From: Ectopseudomonas toyotomiensis
GTDB taxonomy: Bacteria; Pseudomonadota; Gammaproteobacteria; Pseudomonadales; Pseudomonadaceae
Assembly (NCBI RefSeq): GCF_900115695.1
Contig: NZ_FOXK01000002.1
Location: 434,001-498,000, forward strand
Direction: 5' to 3'
Length of the DNA: 64,000 nt
The notes below the pieces were generated by a model. The model did not search any database, had not been told where the DNA came from, and saw nothing but the letters and a program-made list of their open reading frames with translations. Made by a program: the position numbers and the translations under genes. Shown piece after piece: positions 41,517-49,670 of the stretch; the stretch's first letter is position 1; the number at the start of each line of letters is the position of its first letter.

Positions 41517-43451
41517 GTGTTCGCCATCGTTTCCATGTTGCGTAGCCGTTTGTTGCGCCCGGTGTTCGTTGCGCTTGGCCTGGCCATGTTGGTGCAGGTC
41601 GGTTTGGCTGTTTGGCTGATGCGCGCCTCGGTCGACGGTATGGTCGAGGATCTGGCGCAGCGCCTGGGTGGTGAGAGCCGCCGCCTTGGCGAAGAGCTGA
41701 ACATGGCTGAGCGCGAGATGAGCCAGGGTCTTGCGGCGTTGGCGAGCAGTACCCGCACTCGCCTGGGCGAAGGGCTTTCTGGCCAGTTGAAGAGTGAGCA
41801 GGCGCAACTGCGTGCGGTGCTCGAGGGCAATCTCAAGCAGTCCGGCCAGGCGCTGGCGCAATTGCTGGCTGGGGTGGCGCCGAAGTCCATCTGGGATCTG
41901 GATATTCCAGCGCTCACGGCACTGACGCGCATCGCCCAGCAGGACCCAGCGGTGCTGTTCGCCATCATCTATGACGCCGAAGGCAAGCGCCTGACGCGCA
42001 ACTTCAATCGCAGTAATGCGCAGGTGCGCGAGCTGGTCGCTGCCGGGCAGGGTGACTCGCCGCTGGATAAGTTGGTGGAGGCGGCCTCGCGTGATCCGCG
42101 TGTATACGTGGTCGAGGCGCAAATCAGTCCGATGGGGGCGTCGATCGGCAAGGTGCAGATGGGCCTGTCGCTGGATCTGGTGGAAAAGGAGCTGACGGCG
42201 CTGGACGGTCGTTTCGCGGCGCTGGTCAGTGGTGCGGGTGAGTTGGTCGACAGCAGTCTGGCTGGCGCTTCCGAAGAGGCGACCGGTGCGCTGCGCGAGC
42301 GTCTGCAGTCGGCCGAGCGCTACACCCAGGAAATGGCGCGCAACGGTGGTGAGTCGGTGCGCGTGGCGGCGGATTCGCTGCGCTGGAACATCGCCCTCGG
42401 CCTGTTGATCGTGGGGGCGCTGGCAATGCTAGTGGTCGCCCTTGTGTTGGGTTGGCGAGTGCTGAGTCGCTTGCGCTTGCTTAGTGCAGCGCTCAATGAC
42501 CTGGCGGCGGGCGAGGGCGATCTGACGCGGCGTGTGAGCATCGACAGTCAGGACGAGGTCGGCGAGATGGCCGATGCGGTCAATCGCTTTATCGCCAAGC
42601 TGCAGCCCATCGTGCGTGAGTCGGGTGAGGTGGCGTTACGTACCGGTGAGCAGATTCGCAGCTTGACTCAGCGCGGCGTGGCGGCCGAGGCGGCTGCCGG
42701 GCGGCAGCGCGATGAGGTGGCGGGCAGCCTGCAGGCGTTGGAGCAAATGGCCGACGAGGCGCAGGCGGAAAGCCAGGCCATGCAGGACGCGTTGCAGCGC
42801 GTCGACACCATCCGCCAGGCGGCGCACGAGAACGCGGCTATCGCTCAGCGTCTGTCCACGCTGATCGAGGGCTTGGTGGCGCGGGTGGCCGATGGTTCGG
42901 CGGTGATCGAGCGCCTGGCCAAGCAGAGCGAGCAGATCGAGGTGGTGCTGACGGTGATTCAGTCCATCGCCGAGCAGACCAACCTGCTGGCGCTCAATGC
43001 CGCCATCGAGGCGGCACGCGCTGGCGAGAGTGGTCGTGGGTTTGCTGTGGTGGCTGACGAGGTGCGGGCGCTGGCGAGCAAGACTCAGCAGTCAACCGGC
43101 GATATCCAGACCCATATCGCTGCCCTGCAGCGGGGCGCGCAGGAGGCGGTCACCGCCATCGCCCAGGCGGGCGCGCAAGGTAGTGAAGGTCTGCAGGTGC
43201 TGCGTGACAGTGCGCGTCTACAGCAGTCGGTGCAGCAGTCGGTGGATGAAGTGCATGGCGCCATCAATGCAGCGACTCAGGCAGCGGCACACCAGGCGCA
43301 AGGAGCTGGAGCGGTACGCGGGCGTGTCGAGACCATCCATGCCGAAGCGCAGCGTGCGGCCGAGGCGGTGGCGGCGATTGCGGGTAACGCGCGAGCGCTG
43401 GATGAGTTGGCAGCGCAGCTCAAGGCCAGTCTGGGGCAGTTCAAAGTGTAG
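41517..43451 (+). CDS. Methyl-accepting chemotaxis protein
   Basis: 644 residues from the GTG at 41517; a GAGGAG site ends 8 nt before it. The earlier GTG at 41508 overlaps that site and was rejected; an ATG at 41535 is a further option. One membrane helix (about 13-34), a periplasmic sensor of about 250 residues rich in helices, and a second helix (about 294-316) are followed by a HAMP domain. The signalling domain carries the tip motif [20 protein letters not shown] and [15 protein letters not shown]. No C-terminal CheR-tethering pentapeptide is seen. The ligand is unknown. It follows purA, as I recall for P. putida. Confidence 0.92.
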   Translation: MFAIVSMLRSRLLRPVFVALGLAMLVQVGLAVWLMRASVDGMVEDLAQRLGGESRRLGEELNMAEREMSQGLAALASSTRTRLGEGLSGQLKSEQAQLRAVLEGNLKQSGQALAQLLAGVAPKSIWDLDIPALTALTRIAQQDPAVLFAIIYDAEGKRLTRNFNRSNAQVRELVAAGQGDSPLDKLVEAASRDPRVYVVEAQISPMGASIGKVQMGLSLDLVEKELTALDGRFAALVSGAGELVDSSLAGASEEATGALRERLQSAERYTQEMARNGGESVRVAADSLRWNIALGLLIVGALAMLVVALVLGWRVLSRLRLLSAALNDLAAGEGDLTRRVSIDSQDEVGEMADAVNRFIAKLQPIVRESGEVALRTGEQIRSLTQRGVAAEAAAGRQRDEVAGSLQALEQMADEAQAESQAMQDALQRVDTIRQAAHENAAIAQRLSTLIEGLVARVADGSAVIERLAKQSEQIEVVLTVIQSIAEQTNLLALNAAIEAARAGESGRGFAVVADEVRALASKTQQSTGDIQTHIAALQRGAQEAVTAIAQAGAQGSEGLQVLRDSARLQQSVQQSVDEVHGAINAATQAAAHQAQGAGAVRGRVETIHAEAQRAAEAVAAIAGNARALDELAAQLKASLGQFKV

Positions 43452-43540
43452 GGGGGCTGTGCGCACCTCGCTGCTCTAAGGTCTTGGCGGGTGCGCGCAG
43501 CGGCGCACCGTGCGAGGTGGCGCGCTTTTTCGTGGGCAAT

Positions 43541-43569
43541 AAAAAACCGAGCCATTGGCTCGGTTTTTT
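43541..43569. terminator. Bidirectional terminator between chemoreceptor and tRNA-Leu
   Basis: AAAAAACCGAGCC-att-GGCTCGGTTTTTT: a 13-bp stem with A/T arms. It ends the tRNA transcript (minus strand, 7 bp after the CCA end) and can also end the chemoreceptor mRNA. Confidence 0.93.
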
Positions 43570-43575
43570 GAAATT

Positions 43576-43662
43576 TGGTGCCCAGGAGAAGACTCGAACT
43601 TCCACGACCGTTAAGTCACTGATACCTGAAACCAGCGCGTCTACCAATTCCGCCACCTGGGC
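43576..43662 (-). tRNA. tRNA-Leu(CAG), copy 1
   Basis: 87 nt including an encoded CCA end. The acceptor GCCCAGG/CTGGGC(A), D-arm AATTGGTAGAC, anticodon loop TTCAGGT with anticodon CAG (plus-strand 43626-43628), a long class II variable arm and T-arm GTTCGAGTC are all present. It reads CUG, the commonest Leu codon in this genome. It is identical to the copy at 43747-43833. Confidence 0.97.
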
Positions 43663-43746
43663 ACTGCAGCAATGTTCGTCGTTGCCGACACGGAGCGTTG
43701 CATCCGTTTATTTGCAAAGTGGGTTATCAAGCCACTTCACGAAATT

Positions 43747-43833
43747 TGGTGCCCAGGAGAAGACTCGAACTTCCACGACCGTTAAGTCACTGATACCTGA
43801 AACCAGCGCGTCTACCAATTCCGCCACCTGGGC
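43747..43833 (-). tRNA. tRNA-Leu(CAG), copy 2
   Basis: Identical 87-nt sequence with CCA, anticodon CAG at plus-strand 43797-43799. The spacer between the two copies is 84 bp. The identity extends a few bases past both ends (GAAATT on the CCA side), consistent with recent tandem duplication. Probably one bicistronic transcript from the promoter at 43897-43925. Confidence 0.97.
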
Positions 43834-43896
43834 ACAGAAACCGATGAATCATCATCTGCTTCGTGTTACAACGTCTGCTCGACGCTGTGGGCGCGA

Positions 43897-43925
43897 ACTA
43901 TACGGGCGGGCATTTACCTTGTAAA
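43897..43925 (-). promoter_or_regulatory. Candidate sigma-70 promoter of the tRNA-Leu pair
   Basis: On the minus strand TTTACA (43925-43920), 17-nt spacer, TATAGT (43902-43897), about 64 nt before the mature 5' end of copy 2. The GC-rich bases after the -10 resemble a stringent-control discriminator. Confidence 0.65.
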
Positions 43926-44040
43926 CCCCTGACCCCAAAAAAATTATTGTCGCCGGAAAAGCTGCCTTGAATGACGTTTTCGCGCTTCAATAGGCAGATG
44001 GCATACACCTCTATAGATAAGCACAGGTAATCCTCCTTAC

Positions 44041-46548
44041 ATGGCCGATTGGCAATCCCTCGATCCCGAGGCCGCCCGCGAGGCGGAAAAATACGACAAC
44101 CCCATTCCCAGCCGTGAGCTGATCCTTTCGCACCTGGCCGAGCGCGGCGCGCCCGCCAGTCGTGAACAACTGGTCGAAGAGTTCGGTTTGCATACCGACG
44201 ATCAGCTCGAAGCCCTGCGACGCCGACTGCGCGCCATGGAGCGCGACGGTCAGCTCATCTATACCCGTCGTGGCACCTATGCCCCGGTGGACAAGCTCGA
44301 CCTGATCTGCGGTCGCATCAGTGGCCACCGTGATGGCTTCGGCTTCCTCGTGCCGGATGACGGCAGCGACGACCTGTTCCTCAGCCCGGCGCAGATGCGC
44401 CTGGTGTTCGATCGTGATCGCGCGTTGGTGCGGGTGGCAGGTTTCGATCGGCGCGGCCGGCGTGAAGGCGGTATCGTCGAGGTGATCGAGCGCGCGCACG
44501 AGAGCATCGTCGGCCGCTACTACGAAGAGAACGGCATCGGCTTCGTCGTCGCCGACAATCCCAAGATCCAGCAGGAAGTGCTGGTCACGCCGGGGCGTAC
44601 TGCCGGTGCGCGCATTGGTCAGTTCGTCGAGATCAAGATCACTCACTGGCCTACGCAGCGTTTCCAGCCGCAGGGCGACATCGTCGAAGTGATCGGCAAC
44701 TACATGGCGCCGGGCATGGAGATCGACGTGGCGCTGCGCAGCTACGACATCCCGCACGTCTGGCCCGAGGCGGTAGTCAAGGAAGCGCGCAAGCTCAAGC
44801 CTGAGGTGGAGGAGAAGGACAAGGAGAAGCGCGTCGACCTGCGTCATCTGCCCTTCGTCACCATCGATGGTGAAGACGCCCGCGACTTCGATGATGCGGT
44901 CTACTGCGAGAAGAACAGCAGCCGCTGGAAGTTGTTCTCCGGTGGCTGGAAACTCTACGTGGCCATCGCCGACGTCTCGCACTACGTCAAGGTTGGCTCG
45001 GCGCTGGATGCCGAGGCGGTCGAGCGCGGCAACTCGGTGTACTTCCCCGAGCGCGTCGTGCCGATGCTGCCGGAAGAGCTGTCCAACGGCCTGTGCTCGC
45101 TCAACCCGCATGTCGATCGCCTGGCCATGGTCTGCGAAATGACCATGTCCAAGAGCGGCCAGATGGTCGACTACAAGTTCTACGAGGCGGTGATCCACTC
45201 CCATGCGCGCCTGACCTACAACAAGGTCAGCCTGATGCTGGAAGATCCCAAGAGCAGCGAGGGCAAGTCCCTGCGCAGCGAGTACAAGGACGTCCTGCCG
45301 CATCTCAATCAGCTCTACGCGCTCTATCAGGTACTGGTCGCCGCGCGTCACGAGCGCGGCGCCATCGACTTCGAAACGCAGGAAACTCGGATCGTCTTCG
45401 GTACCGACCGCAAGATCGACGAGATCCGTCCGACCCAGCGCAACGACGCGCACAAGCTGATCGAGGAGTGCATGCTGGCCGCCAACGTGGCCACCGCACG
45501 CTTCATGCAGGATCACGAGATCCCGTCGCTGTATCGCGTGCACGATGGCCCGCCGCCGGAGCGCCTGGAGAAGCTCAAGGCCTTCCTCGGTGAGCTGGGG
45601 CTGTCGCTGCAGCGTGGCAAGTCCAAGGATGGTCCGTCACCCAAGGACTATCAGCGGCTGCTGGAAAGCATCCGCGAGCGCCCGGACTATCACCTGATCC
45701 AGACCGTGATGCTGCGCTCGCTGAGCCAGGCGGTGTACAGCGCGCAGAATGAAGGGCACTTCGGCCTCAATTATGAGGCGTATACCCACTTCACCTCGCC
45801 GATCCGCCGTTACCCCGACCTGCTGGTGCACCGTGCCATTCGCAGCGTGGTCCGCTCCAAGCGCGACACCAAGCACGTTGAGCGTGCGGGTGCGGCGATC
45901 ATGCCCAAGGCACGCATCTATCCGTACGACGAAGCGACCCTGGAGAAACTCGGCGAGCAGTGCTCGATGACCGAGCGCCGTGCCGATGAGGCGACGCGTG
46001 ACGTGGTCAACTGGCTCAAGTGCGAGTTCATGCAGGATCGCGTCGGCGAGACGTTCGCCGGTGTGATCACTGCCGTGACCGGTTTCGGCATTTTCGTCGA
46101 GTTGCGCGATATCTACGTCGAGGGCCTGGTGCATGTGACCGCGCTGCCGGCCGACTACTATCACTTCGACCCGGTTCACCATCGCCTGTCCGGCGAGCGC
46201 AGCGGCCGCAGCTTCCGTCTTGGCGACAGCGTCGAGGTCAAGGTGATGCGCGTCGATCTGGACGAGCGCAAGATCGACTTCGAGCTGAGCCAGGACAAGG
46301 CCGGCAAGGCTGACGATGCGCGTCGCGGCGGCAAACCGAGTGGCATGGGCAATACCGACGTGCAGAAAAGCCGGGACGTGAAGAAGGCGCTGTTGGCTGG
46401 TGCCAAGGCTGGCAAGGGCGCGAGTGGCAAAGGTGCTGCCGGCAAGTCGGCGAGCAAGCCGGCCGGCGGTGCGCGCAAAGGCTCCGGGCGTGGTGACAGT
46501 GCCCCGCCGCCTGCCGGTAAGCCGCGCAAGCGTAAGGCCAAGTCATGA
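44041..46548 (+). CDS. rnr: Ribonuclease R
   Basis: 835 residues. Order: winged helix (about 25-80), two cold-shock domains (about 85-240), RNB catalytic domain (about 265-600) with DGEDARDFDDAVY and HFTSPIRRYPDLLVH, S1 domain (about 650-735, TAVTGFGIFVELRDIYVEG), and a long Lys/Ala/Gly-rich tail (about 750-835). The RNB aspartates are intact. It degrades structured RNA 3' to 5', including rRNA and tmRNA-tagged messages. The ATG is the only possible start, yet the bases just before it read CCTCCTTAC, resembling the anti-SD of 16S rRNA rather than an SD. The stop overlaps rlmB as ATGA. Confidence 0.96.
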   Translation: MADWQSLDPEAAREAEKYDNPIPSRELILSHLAERGAPASREQLVEEFGLHTDDQLEALRRRLRAMERDGQLIYTRRGTYAPVDKLDLICGRISGHRDGFGFLVPDDGSDDLFLSPAQMRLVFDRDRALVRVAGFDRRGRREGGIVEVIERAHESIVGRYYEENGIGFVVADNPKIQQEVLVTPGRTAGARIGQFVEIKITHWPTQRFQPQGDIVEVIGNYMAPGMEIDVALRSYDIPHVWPEAVVKEARKLKPEVEEKDKEKRVDLRHLPFVTIDGEDARDFDDAVYCEKNSSRWKLFSGGWKLYVAIADVSHYVKVGSALDAEAVERGNSVYFPERVVPMLPEELSNGLCSLNPHVDRLAMVCEMTMSKSGQMVDYKFYEAVIHSHARLTYNKVSLMLEDPKSSEGKSLRSEYKDVLPHLNQLYALYQVLVAARHERGAIDFETQETRIVFGTDRKIDEIRPTQRNDAHKLIEECMLAANVATARFMQDHEIPSLYRVHDGPPPERLEKLKAFLGELGLSLQRGKSKDGPSPKDYQRLLESIRERPDYHLIQTVMLRSLSQAVYSAQNEGHFGLNYEAYTHFTSPIRRYPDLLVHRAIRSVVRSKRDTKHVERAGAAIMPKARIYPYDEATLEKLGEQCSMTERRADEATRDVVNWLKCEFMQDRVGETFAGVITAVTGFGIFVELRDIYVEGLVHVTALPADYYHFDPVHHRLSGERSGRSFRLGDSVEVKVMRVDLDERKIDFELSQDKAGKADDARRGGKPSGMGNTDVQKSRDVKKALLAGAKAGKGASGKGAAGKSASKPAGGARKGSGRGDSAPPPAGKPRKRKAKS

Positions 46549-47297
46549 GTGATCTGGAAAAGATCTACGGCGTACATGCCGTAGAAGCCATGCTGCGTCA
46601 TCACCCCAAGCGGGTAAAGCAGGTCTGGCTGGCCGATGGTCGCAGTGATCCTCGGGTGCAGCCCTTGCTGGAGCTGGCTGCGCAGTCTCGCGTAAAAGTG
46701 GGTCAGTGCGAGCGCCGTGAGATGGATGCCTGGGTCGAGGGTGTTCACCAGGGTGTGGTTGCCGATGTCAGCCCCAGTCAGGTCTGGGGCGAGGCGATGC
46801 TCGAGGAGTTGCTCGATCGCTGCGAAGGCCCGCCTTTGCTGCTGGTGCTCGATGGCGTGACCGACCCGCACAACCTGGGGGCCTGCCTGCGTACGGCGGA
46901 TGCCGCCGGCGCTTTGGCGGTGATCGTGCCCAAGGACAAATCGGCCACCCTCAACGCCACGGTACGCAAGGTGGCCTGCGGTGCTGCCGAGGTGATTCCG
47001 CTGGTGGCGGTGACCAACCTGGCGCGCAGTCTGGAAAAGTTGCAGCAGCGCGGCCTGTGGGTGGTTGGTACGGCCGGTGAGGCCGAGCTGGAGGTCTATC
47101 AGCAGGACATGACCGGGCCAACGGTGCTGGTCATGGGGGCCGAGGGCAAGGGCATGCGCCGTTTGACCCGTGAGCATTGCGATTACCTGGTCAAGCTGCC
47201 CATGAGCGGCAGTGTCAGCAGCCTCAATGTCTCGGTTGCCACCGGCGTCTGCCTGTTCGAGGCGGTGCGTCAGCGTCAGGCCAAGCGCAAGGGCTGA
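46545..47297 (+). CDS. rlmB: 23S rRNA (guanosine-2251-2'-O)-methyltransferase RlmB
   Basis: 250 residues. A SpoU/TrmH SPOUT fold: N-terminal L30e-like substrate domain (1-75) and knotted C-terminal domain with LDGVTDPHNLGACLRTAD (near 105), VMGAEGKGMRRL (near 195) and MSGSVSSLNVSVATG (near 220). It methylates Gm2251 in the 50S P-loop. The start overlaps the rnr stop by 4 nt, the common rnr-rlmB pairing. Confidence 0.96.
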   Translation: MSDLEKIYGVHAVEAMLRHHPKRVKQVWLADGRSDPRVQPLLELAAQSRVKVGQCERREMDAWVEGVHQGVVADVSPSQVWGEAMLEELLDRCEGPPLLLVLDGVTDPHNLGACLRTADAAGALAVIVPKDKSATLNATVRKVACGAAEVIPLVAVTNLARSLEKLQQRGLWVVGTAGEAELEVYQQDMTGPTVLVMGAEGKGMRRLTREHCDYLVKLPMSGSVSSLNVSVATGVCLFEAVRQRQAKRKG

Positions 47298-47322
47298 TTG
47301 TTCAAATAATCGCCAATTCGTC

Positions 47323-47351
47323 TTGCGTGCGGCAGGGGGCTTCTCTAGAAT
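47323..47351 (+). promoter_or_regulatory. Candidate sigma-70 promoter of the rpsF operon
   Basis: TTGCGT, 17-nt spacer, TAGAAT, followed by a GC-rich start region. It lies 121 bp before rpsF, leaving a leader long enough for the S6:S18 regulatory structure. Confidence 0.65.
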
Positions 47352-47425
47352 GGCGCCCCTTGCCGTGACGGCAGGCCTTTTCGCGCCTACCGCCTGGCAA
47401 GCTCATCATGAGAAAAACCCACTCC

Positions 47426-47472
47426 TTGCCTGACCACCTTAGTTGGCAGGCTACAACCCGTAAGGAGCATTT
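47426..47472 (+). promoter_or_regulatory. Probable S6:S18 ribosomal-protein leader
   Basis: TTGCCTGACCACC..TTGGCAGGC forms a stem-loop directly before ACAACCCGTAAGGAG and the rpsF ATG. I remember an S6:S18 autoregulatory leader with a hairpin and a nearby CCG motif across many bacteria; the hairpin plus CCCGTAAGGAG here fits that plan. The exact CCG-bulge geometry was not verified. Confidence 0.5.
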
Positions 47473-47895
47473 ATGCGTCATTACGAAATCATCTTTCTGG
47501 TTCACCCGGACCAGAGCGAGCAAGTCGGCGGCATGGTCGAGCGTTACACCAAGCTGATCGAAGAAGACGGTGGCAAGATTCACCGCCTGGAAGATTGGGG
47601 CCGTCGTCAGCTGGCTTACGCCATCAACAACGTCCACAAAGCCCACTACGTGATGCTCAACGTAGAGTGCACCGGCAAGGCCCTGGCCGAGCTGGAAGAC
47701 AACTTCCGCTACAACGACGCCGTGATCCGTAACCTGGTCATCCGTCGCGACGAGGCCGTCACTGGCCAGTCCGAGATGCTGAAGGCCGAAGAAAACCGCA
47801 GTGAGCGCCGCGAGCGTCGTGAACGTCCTGAAAACGCCGAGTCCAACGACGGCGATGACAGCGACAGCAACGACAGCGACAACGCTGACGAGTAA
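47473..47895 (+). CDS. rpsF: 30S ribosomal protein S6
   Basis: 140 residues. The opening [18 protein letters not shown] and the [18 protein letters not shown] strand are standard S6. After the globular domain (1-100), the tail is unusual: a Glu/Arg run ([13 protein letters not shown]) then an Asp/Ser/Asn-rich end of about 20 residues. Glutamate-type tails of S6 are RimK targets in some bacteria; this tail is acidic but not poly-Glu. First gene of rpsF-rpsR-DUF2232-rplI. Confidence 0.97.
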   Translation: MRHYEIIFLVHPDQSEQVGGMVERYTKLIEEDGGKIHRLEDWGRRQLAYAINNVHKAHYVMLNVECTGKALAELEDNFRYNDAVIRNLVIRRDEAVTGQSEMLKAEENRSERRERRERPENAESNDGDDSDSNDSDNADE

Positions 47896-47923
47896 TCCAC
47901 GGATCTATTGAGGAGCCAATCAC

Positions 47924-48154
47924 ATGGCACGTTTCTTCCGTCGTCGTAAATTCTGCCGCTTCACCGCTGAAGACGTGAAAGAGATCGATTTCAAAGATCT
48001 CAACACCCTGAAAGCCTACATCTCGGAAACCGGCAAAATCGTTCCTAGCCGTATCACCGGTACCAAGGCTCGTTATCAGCGTCAGCTGGCCACCGCTATC
48101 AAGCGCGCCCGCTTCCTGGCCCTGCTGCCCTACACCGACAGCCACGGCCGCTGA
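47924..48154 (+). CDS. rpsR: 30S ribosomal protein S18
   Basis: 76 residues, standard length. The basic N-terminus [21 protein letters not shown] and the core [20 protein letters not shown] are typical. It binds S6 as a heterodimer in the 30S platform; the pair also binds the leader of its own operon in other bacteria. 28 bp after rpsF, with TTGAGGAG upstream. Confidence 0.98.
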   Translation: MARFFRRRKFCRFTAEDVKEIDFKDLNTLKAYISETGKIVPSRITGTKARYQRQLATAIKRARFLALLPYTDSHGR

Positions 48155-48190
48155 GACCGGACAGTCGACAAGAGTTAAGGAATAGATCGC

Positions 48191-49084
48191 ATGCGCGCCC
48201 TGGCTGAATACATCATGCGCGGCCGTATGCAGGCCACCCTCGTGGTGGTGGGATCGGCAGCGATGCCGCTGTTGTTCTGGTTGAGTGCCGCCGCTGGCAG
48301 CTTGGTGCTGTTGCGGCGTGGAGTCAGTGATGCCATCGGCATCCTGGCCTGGGCCATGCTACCGGCTATTGCCTGGTGGTATTTCGGCGAACCGCGCACC
48401 TTGCTGGTGCTGGTCGGCGCGCTGGGGTTGGCGTTGTTGTTGCGCGCCAACTGGACCTGGAACCGCATACTGCTGAGCAGTGTGGCACTGGGCCTGGTGT
48501 ATGGATTTGTCCTTGGGGCAGTGTTCCGCGAACCCATCGCGGCCATGGCTGGTGAGCTGCAGAAGCTTTTGCCAACCATGTTCGATGGGGCTCACCAGCA
48601 GTTGTCGGTGAGCGAACGCGAGCGTCTCGAGGCACTGATCGCACCGGTGCTGACCGGACTGCTGGCAGCCTTGCTGCAGATCCTGAGCTTGCTGAGCCTG
48701 ATTCTTGGGCGTTACTGGCAGGCCGTGTTGTACAACCCTGGCGGTTTTGGTCGCGAGTTTCGCGCCCTGAGACTGCCGCTGCCGCAGGCGCTGTTGCTGC
48801 TGGCGGGCATGATGCTAGGTCCCAATCTGGGGCCGCAGTTGGCCATGCTCACGCCGCTGTGCAGTGTGCCGCTGCTGTTCGCCGGGATCGCCCTGGTGCA
48901 TGGCCTGGTGGAGAAGGGTGGGCTCGCTCGCTTCTGGCTGGTGGGTATGTACATCACGCTCCTGCTGTTCATGCAGCTGATCTATCCGTTACTGGTGGTC
49001 TTGGCCATCGTCGACAGTCTGTTTGATTTTCGCGGTCGCCTGGCGCGCAAGAACGGCCCGGGCTCTGCGAACGGTGAAGGTTAA
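48191..49084 (+). CDS. DUF2232-like polytopic membrane protein in the S6-S18-L9 operon
   Basis: 297 residues with about eight hydrophobic helices; hydrophilic only around residues 115-160 (PTMFDGAHQQLSVSERERLE) and at the C-terminus. I place it in the DUF2232/YybS-like group by its position between rpsR and rplI and its all-helical nature. Relatives near the ribosomal protein operon are known in both pseudomonads and Firmicutes. Function unknown. The tight spacing to rpsR (36 bp) and rplI (21 bp) means it is transcribed with ribosomal proteins. Confidence 0.8.
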   Translation: MRALAEYIMRGRMQATLVVVGSAAMPLLFWLSAAAGSLVLLRRGVSDAIGILAWAMLPAIAWWYFGEPRTLLVLVGALGLALLLRANWTWNRILLSSVALGLVYGFVLGAVFREPIAAMAGELQKLLPTMFDGAHQQLSVSERERLEALIAPVLTGLLAALLQILSLLSLILGRYWQAVLYNPGGFGREFRALRLPLPQALLLLAGMMLGPNLGPQLAMLTPLCSVPLLFAGIALVHGLVEKGGLARFWLVGMYITLLLFMQLIYPLLVVLAIVDSLFDFRGRLARKNGPGSANGEG

Positions 49085-49105
49085 AAGTTAAGAGGTAAGA
49101 CCCAA

Positions 49106-49552
49106 ATGGAAGTCATCCTGCTGGAAAAAATCGCCAATCTGGGCAACCTGGGCGACAAAGTGAACGTTAAAGCCGGTTACGGCCGTAACTTCCTGCTGCC
49201 GCAAGGCAAAGCCACCGCTGCCACCGAAGCCAACGTTGCTGCTTTCGAAGCACGTCGCGCCGAGCTGGAAAAAGCTGCTGCCGAGAAGAAAGCTTCCGCT
49301 GAATCTCGCGCTGCGCAGCTGGCTGAGCTGGAAGTCACCATCACCGCCACCGCTGGCGATGAAGGCAAGCTGTTCGGTTCCATCGGCACCCACGACATCG
49401 CTGACGCCCTGACCGCCTCCGGCGTTGAAGTGGCCAAGGCTGAAGTTCGTCTGCCGAACGGCACCATTCGCCAGGTTGGCGAATACGACGTCGCTGTGCA
49501 CCTGCACACCGACGTCGAAGCCACCGTCAAGGTGGTTGTGGTCGCTGCTTAA
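49106..49552 (+). CDS. rplI: 50S ribosomal protein L9
   Basis: 148 residues, standard. The N-terminal RNA-binding domain begins [40 protein letters not shown] (GKAT near 35), then a long Ala-rich helix (about 42-75) and a C-terminal domain with [12 protein letters not shown]. Last gene of the operon, with a terminator 52 bp after the stop. Confidence 0.98.
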   Translation: MEVILLEKIANLGNLGDKVNVKAGYGRNFLLPQGKATAATEANVAAFEARRAELEKAAAEKKASAESRAAQLAELEVTITATAGDEGKLFGSIGTHDIADALTASGVEVAKAEVRLPNGTIRQVGEYDVAVHLHTDVEATVKVVVVAA

Positions 49553-49603
49553 TCAAGTAGCCGCCAAGCGGGCTTGCGCTGTAGCGTAGGTCTGCTGACA
49601 ATC

Positions 49604-49643
49604 GGGCACGGTATCGCTCTGCGATCCGTGCCCTTTGTTTTTT
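49604..49643 (+). terminator. Terminator of the rpsF-rplI operon
   Basis: GGGCACGG-tATCGC-tct-GCGAT-CCGTGCCC followed by TTTGTTTTTT: a 13-bp stem with one bulge and a T-rich tail, just before dnaB. Confidence 0.92.
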
Positions 49644-49670
49644 CTATCGCAGCATTTTCTCCCCGAGCCT

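Noticed and set aside
43576..43833. Prophage or island attachment at the tRNA-Leu pair
   Set aside because: No integrase or direct-repeat partner is nearby; the extra copy looks like a plain tandem duplication.
44011..45543. Minus-strand open frame opposite rnr
   Set aside because: Low-complexity antisense translation with no domain; RNase R is intact.
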